DNA from: Pseudomonadaceae bacterium SI-3
GTDB lineage: Bacteria; Pseudomonadota; Gammaproteobacteria; Pseudomonadales; Pseudomonadaceae
Reading direction: 5' to 3'
Assembly: GCA_004010935.1 (NCBI GenBank)
Contig: CP026511.1
Span: forward strand, 4,030,001 to 4,094,000
DNA length: 64,000 nucleotides
Under the pieces are notes generated by a model. That model worked only from the letters and a program-made list of their open reading frames with translations. It was not told the DNA's origin and did not search any database. Within the stretch, counting starts at the first letter, position 1. Each line of letters begins with the position of its first letter. The position numbers and the translations under genes are program-made. This document shows, piece after piece, positions 56,922-64,000 of the stretch.

Positions 56922-58241
56922 ATGCCGGAATGGCTTACCGTACTCTCCAATTGGCTCACTGAGCACCCACAATGGCTTGGCCTTAGCCTGTTTGTAGTCG
57001 CCTGTCTCGAATGCCTCGCCATTGTTGGCTTGCTGATGCCCGGCACCGTGCTGGTGTTTGCCATCGCGGTCGTCGCCGGCAGTGGCGTGCTGAGCCTCGG
57101 CGAGACACTGCTCCTCGGCTATGCCGGCGGTCTACTTGGCGACCTGCTCTCATACGGGCTGGGGCGCCGCTATCATCAAAATATTCGCAGTCTTCGCGGC
57201 CTGCGCGACCACCCGGAATGGCTGACACGCGCCGAGTTGTACTTCGAGCGCTACGGCATCGCCAGTCTGCTTGTAGGACGCTTCATCGGTCCGCTGCGAC
57301 CCATGTTGCCGGTGACCGCGGGCATGCTCGACATGCCGTTTGGACGCTTTCTCCTGGTCAGCCTGGTCGCCGCGGCTGGCTGGTCGATGGCCTATCTGCT
57401 GCCGGGCTGGGCGGCGGGTGCAGCCGTGCGACTGCCCTTGCCAGAGGGTTTCTGGAGCGAGGCGGGCGTTGTAACCGCCGCTCTGCTTCTGCTCGTCGGC
57501 GGCGTGGTGCATGGCAGCCTGCATCAGATGCGCTGGGTGACCCCGCTTGCCGCCGGCCTCAGCGCAGCCGTTCTAATTGGACTGTTCATTGGTTGGCCCT
57601 ACCTGGTGGAACTCGACGAAGGGCTGATGACGGTCATTCAAGGCGAGCGCAGCCCGATCTTCGACCGTTTCATGGTCGTGGTTACACGAGCCGGCGACTT
57701 CCAAACCCAGCTGTGGGCCGCCGTGTTGCTGAGTCTGTTGTTAATCGCCACAAAACAGTGGCGCGCTGCAGCGTTCACCATTCTCACGCTGCTGGGCACC
57801 GCGCTGGCCAACGGCGCACTTAAAGCGACCTTCGGCCGCATCCGCCCGGAAATTCTGTTGGAGCCCCTACACAGCTTCAGCTTCCCCAGCGGTCACAGCT
57901 CGGCGGCATTCGCCTTTTTTCTCACCCTTGGGGTTCTCGCCGGCAGGGGCCAGCCACCGCGCCTGCGCCTGGCCTGGGTGCTATTGGGCGTCTTGCCGGC
58001 CACCGCAATTGCACTGTCGCGTGTCTATCTCGGCGTTCACTGGCCAACCGATGTAATCGCTGGCGCGGTGTTGGCAGCCAGCATTTGCGCGGCGAGCCTG
58101 GCCCTGGTGCAATGGCGCGCACCGATGACGGCACTGTCGCCGAAAATATGGTGGCTGATCCTGCCGGCCACCCTGGGACTGATTGGCGCCTTTGCGATCT
58201 GGGCATTGCCAGGCGCCATGCTGCTCTATCGCTACCAGTAG
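56922..58241 (+). CDS. DedA-PAP2 fusion membrane protein
   Basis: 439 residues. N-terminal DedA/SNARE-associated domain (about 1-200): CLECLAIVGLLMPGTVLVFA, GGLLGDLLSYGLGRRY, FERYGIASLLVGRFIGPLRP. C-terminal PAP2 phosphatase domain (about 240-410) with all three motifs: KATFGRIRPE, FPSGHSSAAFAFF and SRVYLGVHWPTDVIAG. DedA proteins flip polyprenyl phosphates or phospholipids; PAP2 enzymes dephosphorylate lipid pyrophosphates. A single protein could couple undecaprenyl pyrophosphate dephosphorylation with recycling across the membrane, which is inference. ATG 56922 with AAGGA nine bases upstream. Confidence 0.93.
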   Translation: MPEWLTVLSNWLTEHPQWLGLSLFVVACLECLAIVGLLMPGTVLVFAIAVVAGSGVLSLGETLLLGYAGGLLGDLLSYGLGRRYHQNIRSLRGLRDHPEWLTRAELYFERYGIASLLVGRFIGPLRPMLPVTAGMLDMPFGRFLLVSLVAAAGWSMAYLLPGWAAGAAVRLPLPEGFWSEAGVVTAALLLLVGGVVHGSLHQMRWVTPLAAGLSAAVLIGLFIGWPYLVELDEGLMTVIQGERSPIFDRFMVVVTRAGDFQTQLWAAVLLSLLLIATKQWRAAAFTILTLLGTALANGALKATFGRIRPEILLEPLHSFSFPSGHSSAAFAFFLTLGVLAGRGQPPRLRLAWVLLGVLPATAIALSRVYLGVHWPTDVIAGAVLAASICAASLALVQWRAPMTALSPKIWWLILPATLGLIGAFAIWALPGAMLLYRYQ

Positions 58242-58265
58242 TGCCGCCTACGCCATTCAGGCGCC

Positions 58266-58859
58266 CTACTGTTCGACCGCCTCGCCCTGCAGTTGCTCCA
58301 GCCAGCATTGAATCCGCTGCAATTGCAGCGCTGGGTCGTCAAGCTGCAACAGTTCGATTTTCTGCTCCGGCTGAAAGGGCAGCAGGTAAGCCAGCTGATG
58401 TGCCAGTGAGCGCTGGCCCTGCGCGGCACTGCCCATCCCCAGGGCTTCAACCAGCGGATGTTGACCGAGCGCCTCCAGCAGAATAGCCAGATCAAGATGC
58501 TCATCCTTCAGCGGCAGGTCGTCCCCCTCCTCGCGCCAGTTGATCTCGGCAACGGTCAGCTGATCACGCTGCACCTCGGCCGACAACACATCGAAGCGAC
58601 GGCCGCCCTCGACTCGTATGCCCAACAAGCCATTGGGTCGCTGTTGCCAATCGCGAATCAACGCCTCACAGCCGGTCAGGGCATATTCGCTCGGCGCCAA
58701 CCCCACCTCGCTGCCCTCGATGAGACGCACCACACCGAAGCCATGTCCGGCCTTCATGCAGCTGCTGACCATATCCAGATAGCGCGCCTCGAAGAGCTGC
58801 AGATCAAGGGTGCACCCGGGAAACAAAACGGTATCGAGCGGAAACAACGGTAGCTTCAT
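58266..58859 (-). CDS. LON N-terminal-domain (substrate-binding) protein
   Basis: 197 residues covering only the Lon N-terminal substrate-recognition domain, with no ATPase or protease: MKLPLFPLDTVLFPGCTLDL, ARYLDMVSSCMKAGHGFGVV, and RPNGLLGIRVEGGRRFDVLS. Stand-alone LAN-type proteins are widespread and uncharacterised. Convergent with the DedA-PAP2 gene; starts nine bases downstream of lrgB on the same strand. Confidence 0.88.
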   Translation of the reverse strand: MKLPLFPLDTVLFPGCTLDLQLFEARYLDMVSSCMKAGHGFGVVRLIEGSEVGLAPSEYALTGCEALIRDWQQRPNGLLGIRVEGGRRFDVLSAEVQRDQLTVAEINWREEGDDLPLKDEHLDLAILLEALGQHPLVEALGMGSAAQGQRSLAHQLAYLLPFQPEQKIELLQLDDPALQLQRIQCWLEQLQGEAVEQ

Positions 58860-58868
58860 TCAAACTCC

Positions 58869-59588
58869 TTACGACAGCATCAGCACGGCCAAAGGCAGCA
58901 GCACTGCAGTCATCACGCCCATCAGGCTCATGGCCAGTGCCGCAAAGGCGCCGCACTCGTCGCCTTCCTGCAACGCCTGGGCAGTCCCCACCGCATGCGC
59001 AGTCAGACCCAGCGCCATGCCTCGGGCGGCAGGATGCTGAACGCCAAACCTGCGCAACAGTTCCGGGCCGATGATCGCGCCGATGATACCCGTGATCATC
59101 ACGAAGACAGCTGCCAGCGCCACCACGCCGCCGATCTGCTCGGCCACCAGCATGGCGATAGGCGAGGTAACCGACTTGGGCGCCAGGGTCATCAGGATCA
59201 TCTGGTCGGCACCAAAGACCCAGGCCAGCGTCATGCCCAGCGCCGTAGCGCCGGTGCCGGCCAGTAGCAGAGTGAGCATGATAGGCCCGAACAGTTCGCG
59301 GATCCTCCGCAGATTGAGGTACAGCGGCACGGCGAGTGCCACGGTAGTTGGTCCGAGGAGCACGGTCAGCATCTGGGCGCTGTCGCGGTACTCCTCATAG
59401 CTCAGACCGCAAAGCACAAGCGTAGCGACCACCACCACCATCGACACCAGCACTGGCTGCAGAAATACCCAGCGGGTTTTTTCGTAGGCCGCATAGGCCA
59501 GCTGAAAAGCCGCCAAAGTGATCGCCACGCCAAACAGGGGGTGATGAATGACCGCATCCCAAGCCGCCTGCCACTGCATCGCGATCAT
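58869..59588 (-). CDS. lrgB: LrgB/CidB family membrane protein
   Basis: 239 residues, about seven hydrophobic helices. Family blocks: TTVALAVPLYLNLRRIRELF, APKSVTSPIAMLVAEQIGG, ITGIIGAIIGPELLRRFGVQ and ARGMALGLTAHAVGTAQAL. Partner of LrgA/CidA; the pair is linked to murein hydrolase control or to small-molecule (pyruvate or glycolate) transport. Its ATG overlaps the lrgA stop (ATGA). Confidence 0.92.
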   Translation of the reverse strand: MIAMQWQAAWDAVIHHPLFGVAITLAAFQLAYAAYEKTRWVFLQPVLVSMVVVVATLVLCGLSYEEYRDSAQMLTVLLGPTTVALAVPLYLNLRRIRELFGPIMLTLLLAGTGATALGMTLAWVFGADQMILMTLAPKSVTSPIAMLVAEQIGGVVALAAVFVMITGIIGAIIGPELLRRFGVQHPAARGMALGLTAHAVGTAQALQEGDECGAFAALAMSLMGVMTAVLLPLAVLMLS

Positions 59589-59947
59589 GCGCGACCTGCC
59601 TTGCGCTGCTGACGGCGAATCAGCGTTTGCATCAGCCAGCCGGTAAACACCAACGACACCACCAGCGAGAGCACCAGTACGCCGACGATGGCCCAGAAAT
59701 CCTCGAGAATCGCCCCGGTGTAGGCCATCACACCCACAGCGGGCGGCACCAGCAACAGGGGCAGATAACGCAACAGGCTACTCGCGGCGACCTGCAGCGA
59801 TTCACTCGCTTGCCCGCGAGCCAGCAGCGCTACGAACAGCAACAGCAAGCCGATGATTGGCCCCGGCAGCATTGGCAGAACCATTACGTTGAGCGCAGTG
59901 CCAAGCAGTTGGAACAGCAGCAGCCAGGTTAGTCCGCGTAGCAGCAT
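59585..59947 (-). CDS. lrgA: LrgA/CidA holin-like membrane protein
   Basis: 120 residues with four helices: LLRGLTWLLLFQLLGTALNV, PGPIIGLLLLFVALLARG, LRYLPLLLVPPAVGVMAY and VGVLVLSLVVSLVFTGWLMQ. PMLPGPIIGLLLLF is the LrgA/CidA signature. ATG 59947 follows GGAGG five bases upstream, better than the earlier start at 59974. First gene of lrgAB. Confidence 0.92.
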   Translation of the reverse strand: MLLRGLTWLLLFQLLGTALNVMVLPMLPGPIIGLLLLFVALLARGQASESLQVAASSLLRYLPLLLVPPAVGVMAYTGAILEDFWAIVGVLVLSLVVSLVFTGWLMQTLIRRQQRKAGRA

Positions 59948-60128
59948 GGAAGCCTCCAGAGCAAAGGAGCGCAATTATAAGCATCTCGCCACAACGACAC
60001 CCGCAACAGCTCCCTATCAGCCTATGGCGCGCCATTCGCACGAACCATGCTTGGTTGATTCGCCCTCGGCTGCGTGCTGATCTAGCGTTGCGTCACATCC
60101 GCACAAAACAACAAACACCGGAGGATAT

Positions 60129-60584
60129 ATGCCGCAAGTACCCGTAGCAGAACTCAAGGACTACATTGGCAAAGAGCTAGGCCACTCCGAATGGTTCACC
60201 GTCGATCAGCAGCGAGTCGACCAGTTCGCCGATTGCACCGGTGATCACCAGTTCATCCACATCGACCCTGAAAAAGCTGCGCAAACCCCGTTCGGTGGCA
60301 CCATCGCCCACGGCTTCCTGTCGCTTTCGCTATTGCCGATGTTGATGGACGAACTGATGATTCGCCCTGAAGGAACCAAGATGGGCGTCAACTACGGGCT
60401 CGATAGCCTGCGCTTCATCCAGCCAGTCAGGGTCGGCTCGCGGGTTCGCGTAGCAGCGACGTTACTCGACGCCTACGAGAAGAACCCGGGACAGTGGCTG
60501 CTCAAGTCGCGCGCCGTAATGGAAATCGAGGGCGTGGAAAAGCCCGCCTACATTGCTGAGACCCTGGCGCTCTGCTTTGTCTGA
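60129..60584 (+). CDS. MaoC-like (R)-specific enoyl-CoA hydratase
   Basis: 151 residues, hot-dog fold. The hydratase-2 motif is FADCTGDHQFIHIDPEKA, with the catalytic Asp and His, followed by FGGTIAHGFLSLSLLP and MGVNYGLDSLRFIQPV. It hydrates trans-2-enoyl-CoA to (R)-3-hydroxyacyl-CoA, which feeds lipid oxidation or polyhydroxyalkanoate. An excellent GGAGG lies before the ATG at 60129. Single gene. Confidence 0.92.
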   Translation: MPQVPVAELKDYIGKELGHSEWFTVDQQRVDQFADCTGDHQFIHIDPEKAAQTPFGGTIAHGFLSLSLLPMLMDELMIRPEGTKMGVNYGLDSLRFIQPVRVGSRVRVAATLLDAYEKNPGQWLLKSRAVMEIEGVEKPAYIAETLALCFV

Positions 60585-60655
60585 CCAGACGGGCGCAGTT
60601 GCCGCACCCCGCTGAGTTTGCGGCATACTGCGGTGTCGACCCTCTGGATAGCCGC

Positions 60656-62335
60656 ATGCGCCAACTCGCTCCACTTCTGTTCGCCTGTTTTTTGACCGCC
60701 TGCGGTGATGGCGAACCGTTGTTGCCTGCCGACGCCGTGCTGCCTGATGGTGGTCGTTACCGGGGCGAGGTCATCGATGGCCTGCTGCAGGGCGAAGGGC
60801 GTATCGACTACCCCAACGGCAGCCATTACCTCGGATCGTTCAAGGATGGACAGTGGCACGGTCAAGGCGTCTGGCAAGGCGCTAATGGCGACCGCTACGA
60901 AGGCTCCTTCAAACAAGGTCTGTTCAATGGCCAGGGCCGCTTCAGCTACGCCACCGGTGGTGTCTATGAAGGGCATTTCGAGCAGGGAAGCCTCAACGGC
61001 ACGGGCCGCTACAGCGAACCCGGCCTGAGCTACGAAGGTGGGTTCAAGGATGGCCTCTATCACGGCACCGGCAAATTGCAGGAAGCAGAGGGCATCAGCT
61101 ACGAGGGCGAATTCGGCGACGGCCAGCCCGACGGCGAGGGCTCCCGCAGCGACACCAGTGGAGTATTCAGCGGCACCTTCACCGACGGCCGGCTCAGCGG
61201 TGATGGCCTCTACCGTAGCAAAGACGGCGAGCATTACCTGGGCCAGTTTCGAGACGACCTTTTCCATGGCCAGGGGCGCTACGAAGATGCTGCCGGAAAT
61301 GTCTGGAGAGGCACCTTCAAACACGGCGAACTAAGCGGCAACGGCGAATATGTCGGCATCGATGGTACGCACTACAGGGGACAGTTCACACGCTGGCAGT
61401 ACAGCGGCGAAGGGGATCTGCGCCAGCCGGACGGCGCTCAGTACCTCGGTCGTTTCCAGGCAGGCCAGTTCGATGGGCCGGGAACCCTCATCCTCGCCGA
61501 CGGCACCAAGCGGAGCGGTACGTGGCGGGCCGGCCGCCTAAGCCAAGATGCTCAAGGCAAGCGCCTCGCCGACCCACTGGAGATAGGCCTGCTGCATCAG
61601 GGCCAGCTGTTGGCGGACGCACTTGACGCGGTGCCGCCATCGACCCCGGCGGCAGAGCTCTACAGCCTGACCTTGGCAGGCGATGGGCAGCAAAGTGTGT
61701 TTCTGCGCGAGGTCGACTACGTGGACGACCTGCTGGCTGAACGTTTTGCCGCACGCGGTCAGATCAGTTTGGTCAACCACCGCGACCACTTCGCCGACCG
61801 GCCACTGGCTACTCGCGAAAACCTTTCCCGCGCGATTGCCCGGCTGGCCGAGCGCAGCGGCCCGGAAGACCTGATCTTCATCTACTTAACCAGTCACGGC
61901 TCGGCAGACCATCAGTTGGTCCTCGCGCAACCCCGGCTGGCGCTGGAGAACTTGCCAGCCGCGGACCTGTCGGCGCTGATGCAGCCACTTGCCGAACGCA
62001 ACAAGATCATTGTCATCTCTGCTTGCTATTCCGGCGGGTTCATCGAGCCGCTGAAAAGCCCCAACACGCTCATCATTACCGCAGCTCGTGCCGACCGCGT
62101 GTCGTTTGGCTGCTCCGAGGAGAGCGACTTCACCTACTTCGGCCGCGCTCTATTTGCCGAGGCCTTGCAGGAAACTCCGGATATTGTGCAGGCATTCACG
62201 CTGGCACAGGCGAGGGTTGCCGAACGGGAACAAGCCGACCACTATCAAGCTTCGGAGCCGCAGATATGGGCGCCCGAGCAGGTTGTCGAACGCTGGCGAG
62301 TGCTGAGCAGACAGCAACCAGCGCCATCTGACTGA
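60656..62335 (+). CDS. MORN-repeat lipoprotein with C13 (legumain/caspase-like) cysteine peptidase domain
   Basis: 559 residues. A signal peptide ends in a lipobox LTAC (Cys16). Residues about 33-295 are 11-12 MORN repeats of 22-23 residues, each of the form YxGxFxxGxxxGxGxxxxxxG (for example [21 protein letters not shown] split over 79-100). A linker of about 40 residues leads to a peptidase C13-type domain (about 335-545) with His414 in [10 protein letters not shown] and Cys457 in [11 protein letters not shown], the caspase-fold dyad. Start ATG 60656 is chosen because it begins the signal peptide. Related C13 proteins occur in other pseudomonads; substrate and role unknown. Likely faces the periplasm, anchored to a membrane. 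Confidence 0.88.
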   Translation: MRQLAPLLFACFLTACGDGEPLLPADAVLPDGGRYRGEVIDGLLQGEGRIDYPNGSHYLGSFKDGQWHGQGVWQGANGDRYEGSFKQGLFNGQGRFSYATGGVYEGHFEQGSLNGTGRYSEPGLSYEGGFKDGLYHGTGKLQEAEGISYEGEFGDGQPDGEGSRSDTSGVFSGTFTDGRLSGDGLYRSKDGEHYLGQFRDDLFHGQGRYEDAAGNVWRGTFKHGELSGNGEYVGIDGTHYRGQFTRWQYSGEGDLRQPDGAQYLGRFQAGQFDGPGTLILADGTKRSGTWRAGRLSQDAQGKRLADPLEIGLLHQGQLLADALDAVPPSTPAAELYSLTLAGDGQQSVFLREVDYVDDLLAERFAARGQISLVNHRDHFADRPLATRENLSRAIARLAERSGPEDLIFIYLTSHGSADHQLVLAQPRLALENLPAADLSALMQPLAERNKIIVISACYSGGFIEPLKSPNTLIITAARADRVSFGCSEESDFTYFGRALFAEALQETPDIVQAFTLAQARVAEREQADHYQASEPQIWAPEQVVERWRVLSRQQPAPSD

Positions 62336-62355
62336 TCGTTACAGGAAGCCAAACC

Positions 62356-62997
62356 ATGTATCTGACGCCACAGCGTATTTTGCTTGCCGGCGCCACCGGG
62401 CTAACCGGCGAGCACCTGCTCGACCGCCTGCTCAACGAACCCACAGTAGAGTGCGTGCTCGCCCCCAGCCGCAAGCAATTAGCCACACACCCGCGGCTTG
62501 AGAACGCGATTGGCCCGCTGCAGACGCTGCTGCCGGAGCTGTCGGGTGACATCGACACCGCGTTTTGCTGCCTGGGTAGCACGCTGAAGGAAGCAGGCAG
62601 CCAGGACGCCTTTCGCGCCATCGACCATGACCTGGTTGTCGCCTTCGCCAAACGCGCTCGGGAGATGGGCGCGCGACACCTACTGGTAATCAGCTCGCTG
62701 GGAGCCGACCCCGCCAGTTCTATTTTTTACTGCCGTGTCAAAGGCGAGGTGGAGCAGGCGCTACGCGCCCAGAACTGGCCGCAACTGACCATCGTGCGAC
62801 CTTCGCAGCTGCTCGGGCCACGCATGCAGGTCCGCCCAGTCGAACGGCTGACCGCCCCGCTCTCCTATCTGTTGCCCGGCAAATACAGGGGTATCTCTGC
62901 CTGCTCTCTGGCGCGGGCGCTCTGGCGCCTGGCGCTGGAGGAAGGCGAAGGTACGCGGGTGGTTGAGTCAGACGAATTGCGAAGACTGGGCCGGTAA
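62356..62997 (+). CDS. Atypical short-chain dehydrogenase / NAD(P)-binding protein
   Basis: 213 residues. The Rossmann motif is [18 protein letters not shown] (GxTGxxG), with [20 protein letters not shown] and [25 protein letters not shown]. The latter carries the Ser and the YxxxK-like CRVKG (Phe-Tyr-Cys-Arg-Val-Lys). This type resembles HTATIP2/YbbL-like atypical SDRs. It begins 20 bases after the MORN-C13 gene on the same strand, so they may share a transcript. Substrate unknown. Confidence 0.85.
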   Translation: MYLTPQRILLAGATGLTGEHLLDRLLNEPTVECVLAPSRKQLATHPRLENAIGPLQTLLPELSGDIDTAFCCLGSTLKEAGSQDAFRAIDHDLVVAFAKRAREMGARHLLVISSLGADPASSIFYCRVKGEVEQALRAQNWPQLTIVRPSQLLGPRMQVRPVERLTAPLSYLLPGKYRGISACSLARALWRLALEEGEGTRVVESDELRRLGR

Positions 62998-63075
62998 CCG
63001 TTTCAAGCTGCGTTAATGCCGCGCGCAGCTTGTGTAAACCAGGCGTTTTTATGGTCTTGGCATGCTGCGGCGTGG

Positions 63076-63618
63076 TCAGTGCTTGATGAAGTGCTCGCGG
63101 TAATGGCGCAGCTCGGCAATCGACTCGCGGATGTCGTCCAGCGCCAGGTGCGTACCACCTTTCTTGAAACCAGCCAGTACCTCAGGCGCCCAGCGCGCGG
63201 CCAATTCTTTGAGCGTCGAAACGTCCAGGTTGCGGTAGTGAAAGTAGGCTTCCAGGCGCGGCATGCGGCGGTAAAGGAAACGCCGATCCTGGCAGATGCT
63301 GTTGCCGCAGATCGGCGACTTGCCCTTAGGCACCCACTGCTCAAGAAACGCCAGCGTCTGCGCCTCGGCGTCCTCGGTAGTGATCTGGCTGTCGCGCACC
63401 CGCTGAGTCAGGCCGGAACCGCCATGCTGGCGCGTATTCCACTCGTCCATACCGGCAAGGATTTCATCGCTCTGATGGATGGCAATCACCGGCCCTTCGG
63501 CCAGCACGTTGAGCTGACTGTCGGTAACGATGGTTGCCATTTCGATGATGACGTCGTTGTCAGGATCCAGACCGGTCATTTCCAGATCGATCCAGATGAG
63601 ATTTTGCGGGTTCTGCAT
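63076..63618 (-). CDS. orn: Oligoribonuclease
   Basis: 180-residue DEDDh 3'-5' exonuclease that degrades pGpG and other nano-RNAs, ending c-di-GMP turnover. The exonuclease motifs are [39 protein letters not shown] and [20 protein letters not shown]. Full length. In pseudomonads it is the key enzyme for pGpG clearance. Confidence 0.97.
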   Translation of the reverse strand: MQNPQNLIWIDLEMTGLDPDNDVIIEMATIVTDSQLNVLAEGPVIAIHQSDEILAGMDEWNTRQHGGSGLTQRVRDSQITTEDAEAQTLAFLEQWVPKGKSPICGNSICQDRRFLYRRMPRLEAYFHYRNLDVSTLKELAARWAPEVLAGFKKGGTHLALDDIRESIAELRHYREHFIKH

Positions 63619-63646
63619 GGTGAACTCCTTGGCTGTGGCGCGCAGT

Positions 63647-64000
63647 TTAGCCGCTCGCGGAGCGGCCGTCAGGTTGCGGGGCCGCCCCGGGCCGCCAGAT
63701 CAGCAGGCGTGAACGCCGCCAGTCATCGATGGCCAGAGTTTCCTGCGCCTCAACGCCAGGCACCTCGAAGCTGTTACTGATCAACAGCGCATCCGGACTC
63801 ATCTCGGCCCGAGCCTTCTGCCACAACGCGGGCATGGGAGCAGGCGAGAGAAAGCAATAGACCACATCGTAGCCGGCCAGCGGTTCGCGCCAGAAGCTGC
63901 GAAAACGCACCCGGCAGTTGCGCTGGAACAAACAGCGCAACCAGCACAATGCAAAGGTGAGCGGCGCCGTCTCGACACCGACGAAACGTGCGGATGGATA
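63647..64000 (-). CDS. Class I SAM-dependent methyltransferase-like protein, C-terminal part
   Basis: 117 codons are visible; the 5' part lies beyond the right edge. The reading begins [20 protein letters not shown], which is the end of the SAM-binding core (acidic residue of the GVE loop), and continues [20 protein letters not shown] and [12 protein letters not shown]. The visible frame runs to the window end without a stop. Substrate unknown; family assignment by segment resemblance only. Confidence 0.65.
   Translation of the reverse strand, partial: YPSARFVGVETAPLTFALCWLRCLFQRNCRVRFRSFWREPLAGYDVVYCFLSPAPMPALWQKARAEMSPDALLISNSFEVPGVEAQETLAIDDWRRSRLLIWRPGAAPQPDGRSASG

Overview
The window is about 64 kb of GC-rich gammaproteobacterial chromosome. 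It most likely comes from a Pseudomonas of the stutzeri type (Stutzerimonas). That is an inference from gene content and order. The blocks ladS-thiD-thiE-hemL, miaB-ybeZ-ybeY-ybeX-lnt, leuS-lptE-holA and lipA/lipB-ybeD-dac-rlpA-sltB1-rodA-mrdA-rlmH-rsfS-nadD-proA are typical pseudomonad neighbourhoods. The urease genes are also split into two clusters, as in P. aeruginosa. There is no prophage, insertion sequence, CRISPR array, rRNA or tRNA that I can recognise. This is mostly core genome with some local novelties.

Region 1 (1-17.2 kb) is urea/nitrogen metabolism. A leftward LivH-type ABC permease is cut by the left edge. It is followed by ureD, ureA, two acetyltransferases (the first an MddA/PA4866-type methionine sulfoximine acetyltransferase), ureB and ureC. 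A repeat-rich spacer of about 750 bp leads to an NCS1 nucleobase/allantoin-type permease, preceded by a perfect GntR-type palindrome. Next come a soluble GAF histidine kinase, a hemerythrin, a DksA-type zinc finger protein, a TorF-like outer-membrane protein, an MFS exporter, an oxaloacetate decarboxylase (PA4872 type), a DMT transporter and a GNAT. The urease accessory genes ureE-ureF-ureG and the nickel permease hupE/ureJ follow.

Region 2 (17.3-27.6 kb) is mixed metabolism. A PQQ-dependent membrane dehydrogenase is divided into two overlapping genes, a four-helix anchor and a catalytic part. AMP nucleosidase is next. A MocR-type regulator diverges from a threonine-dehydratase-like enzyme across a short spacer that holds a candidate operator. 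An AidB-like acyl-CoA dehydrogenase follows, then a LadS-like hybrid-type sensor kinase that lacks the expected receiver domain.

Region 3 (27.8-43.8 kb) is conserved core: thiamine (thiD, thiE), haem precursor (hemL), tRNA modification (miaB), ribosome/RNA maintenance (ybeZ, ybeY), ybeX, lipoprotein acylation (lnt), leuS, LPS export (lptE), holA and a tiny arfA ribosome-rescue gene carrying an internal 13-bp hairpin.

Region 4 (43.8-56.7 kb) is cell wall and lipoate: sltB3, lipA, then a long leftward chain running proA-nadD-rsfS-rlmH-mrdA-rodA-sltB1-rlpA-dac-ybeD-lipB, with many 1-20 nt gene overlaps. Region 5 (56.9-64 kb) holds a DedA-PAP2 fusion, a LON-domain protein, lrgAB, a MaoC hydratase, a MORN-repeat lipoprotein with a C13 cysteine-peptidase domain, an atypical SDR, orn and the 3' part of a methyltransferase.

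The most interesting items are the split PQQ dehydrogenase, the receiver-less LadS, the MORN-C13 lipoprotein, the MocR and GntR operator candidates, the arfA hairpin, and the repeats in and around the urease operon.
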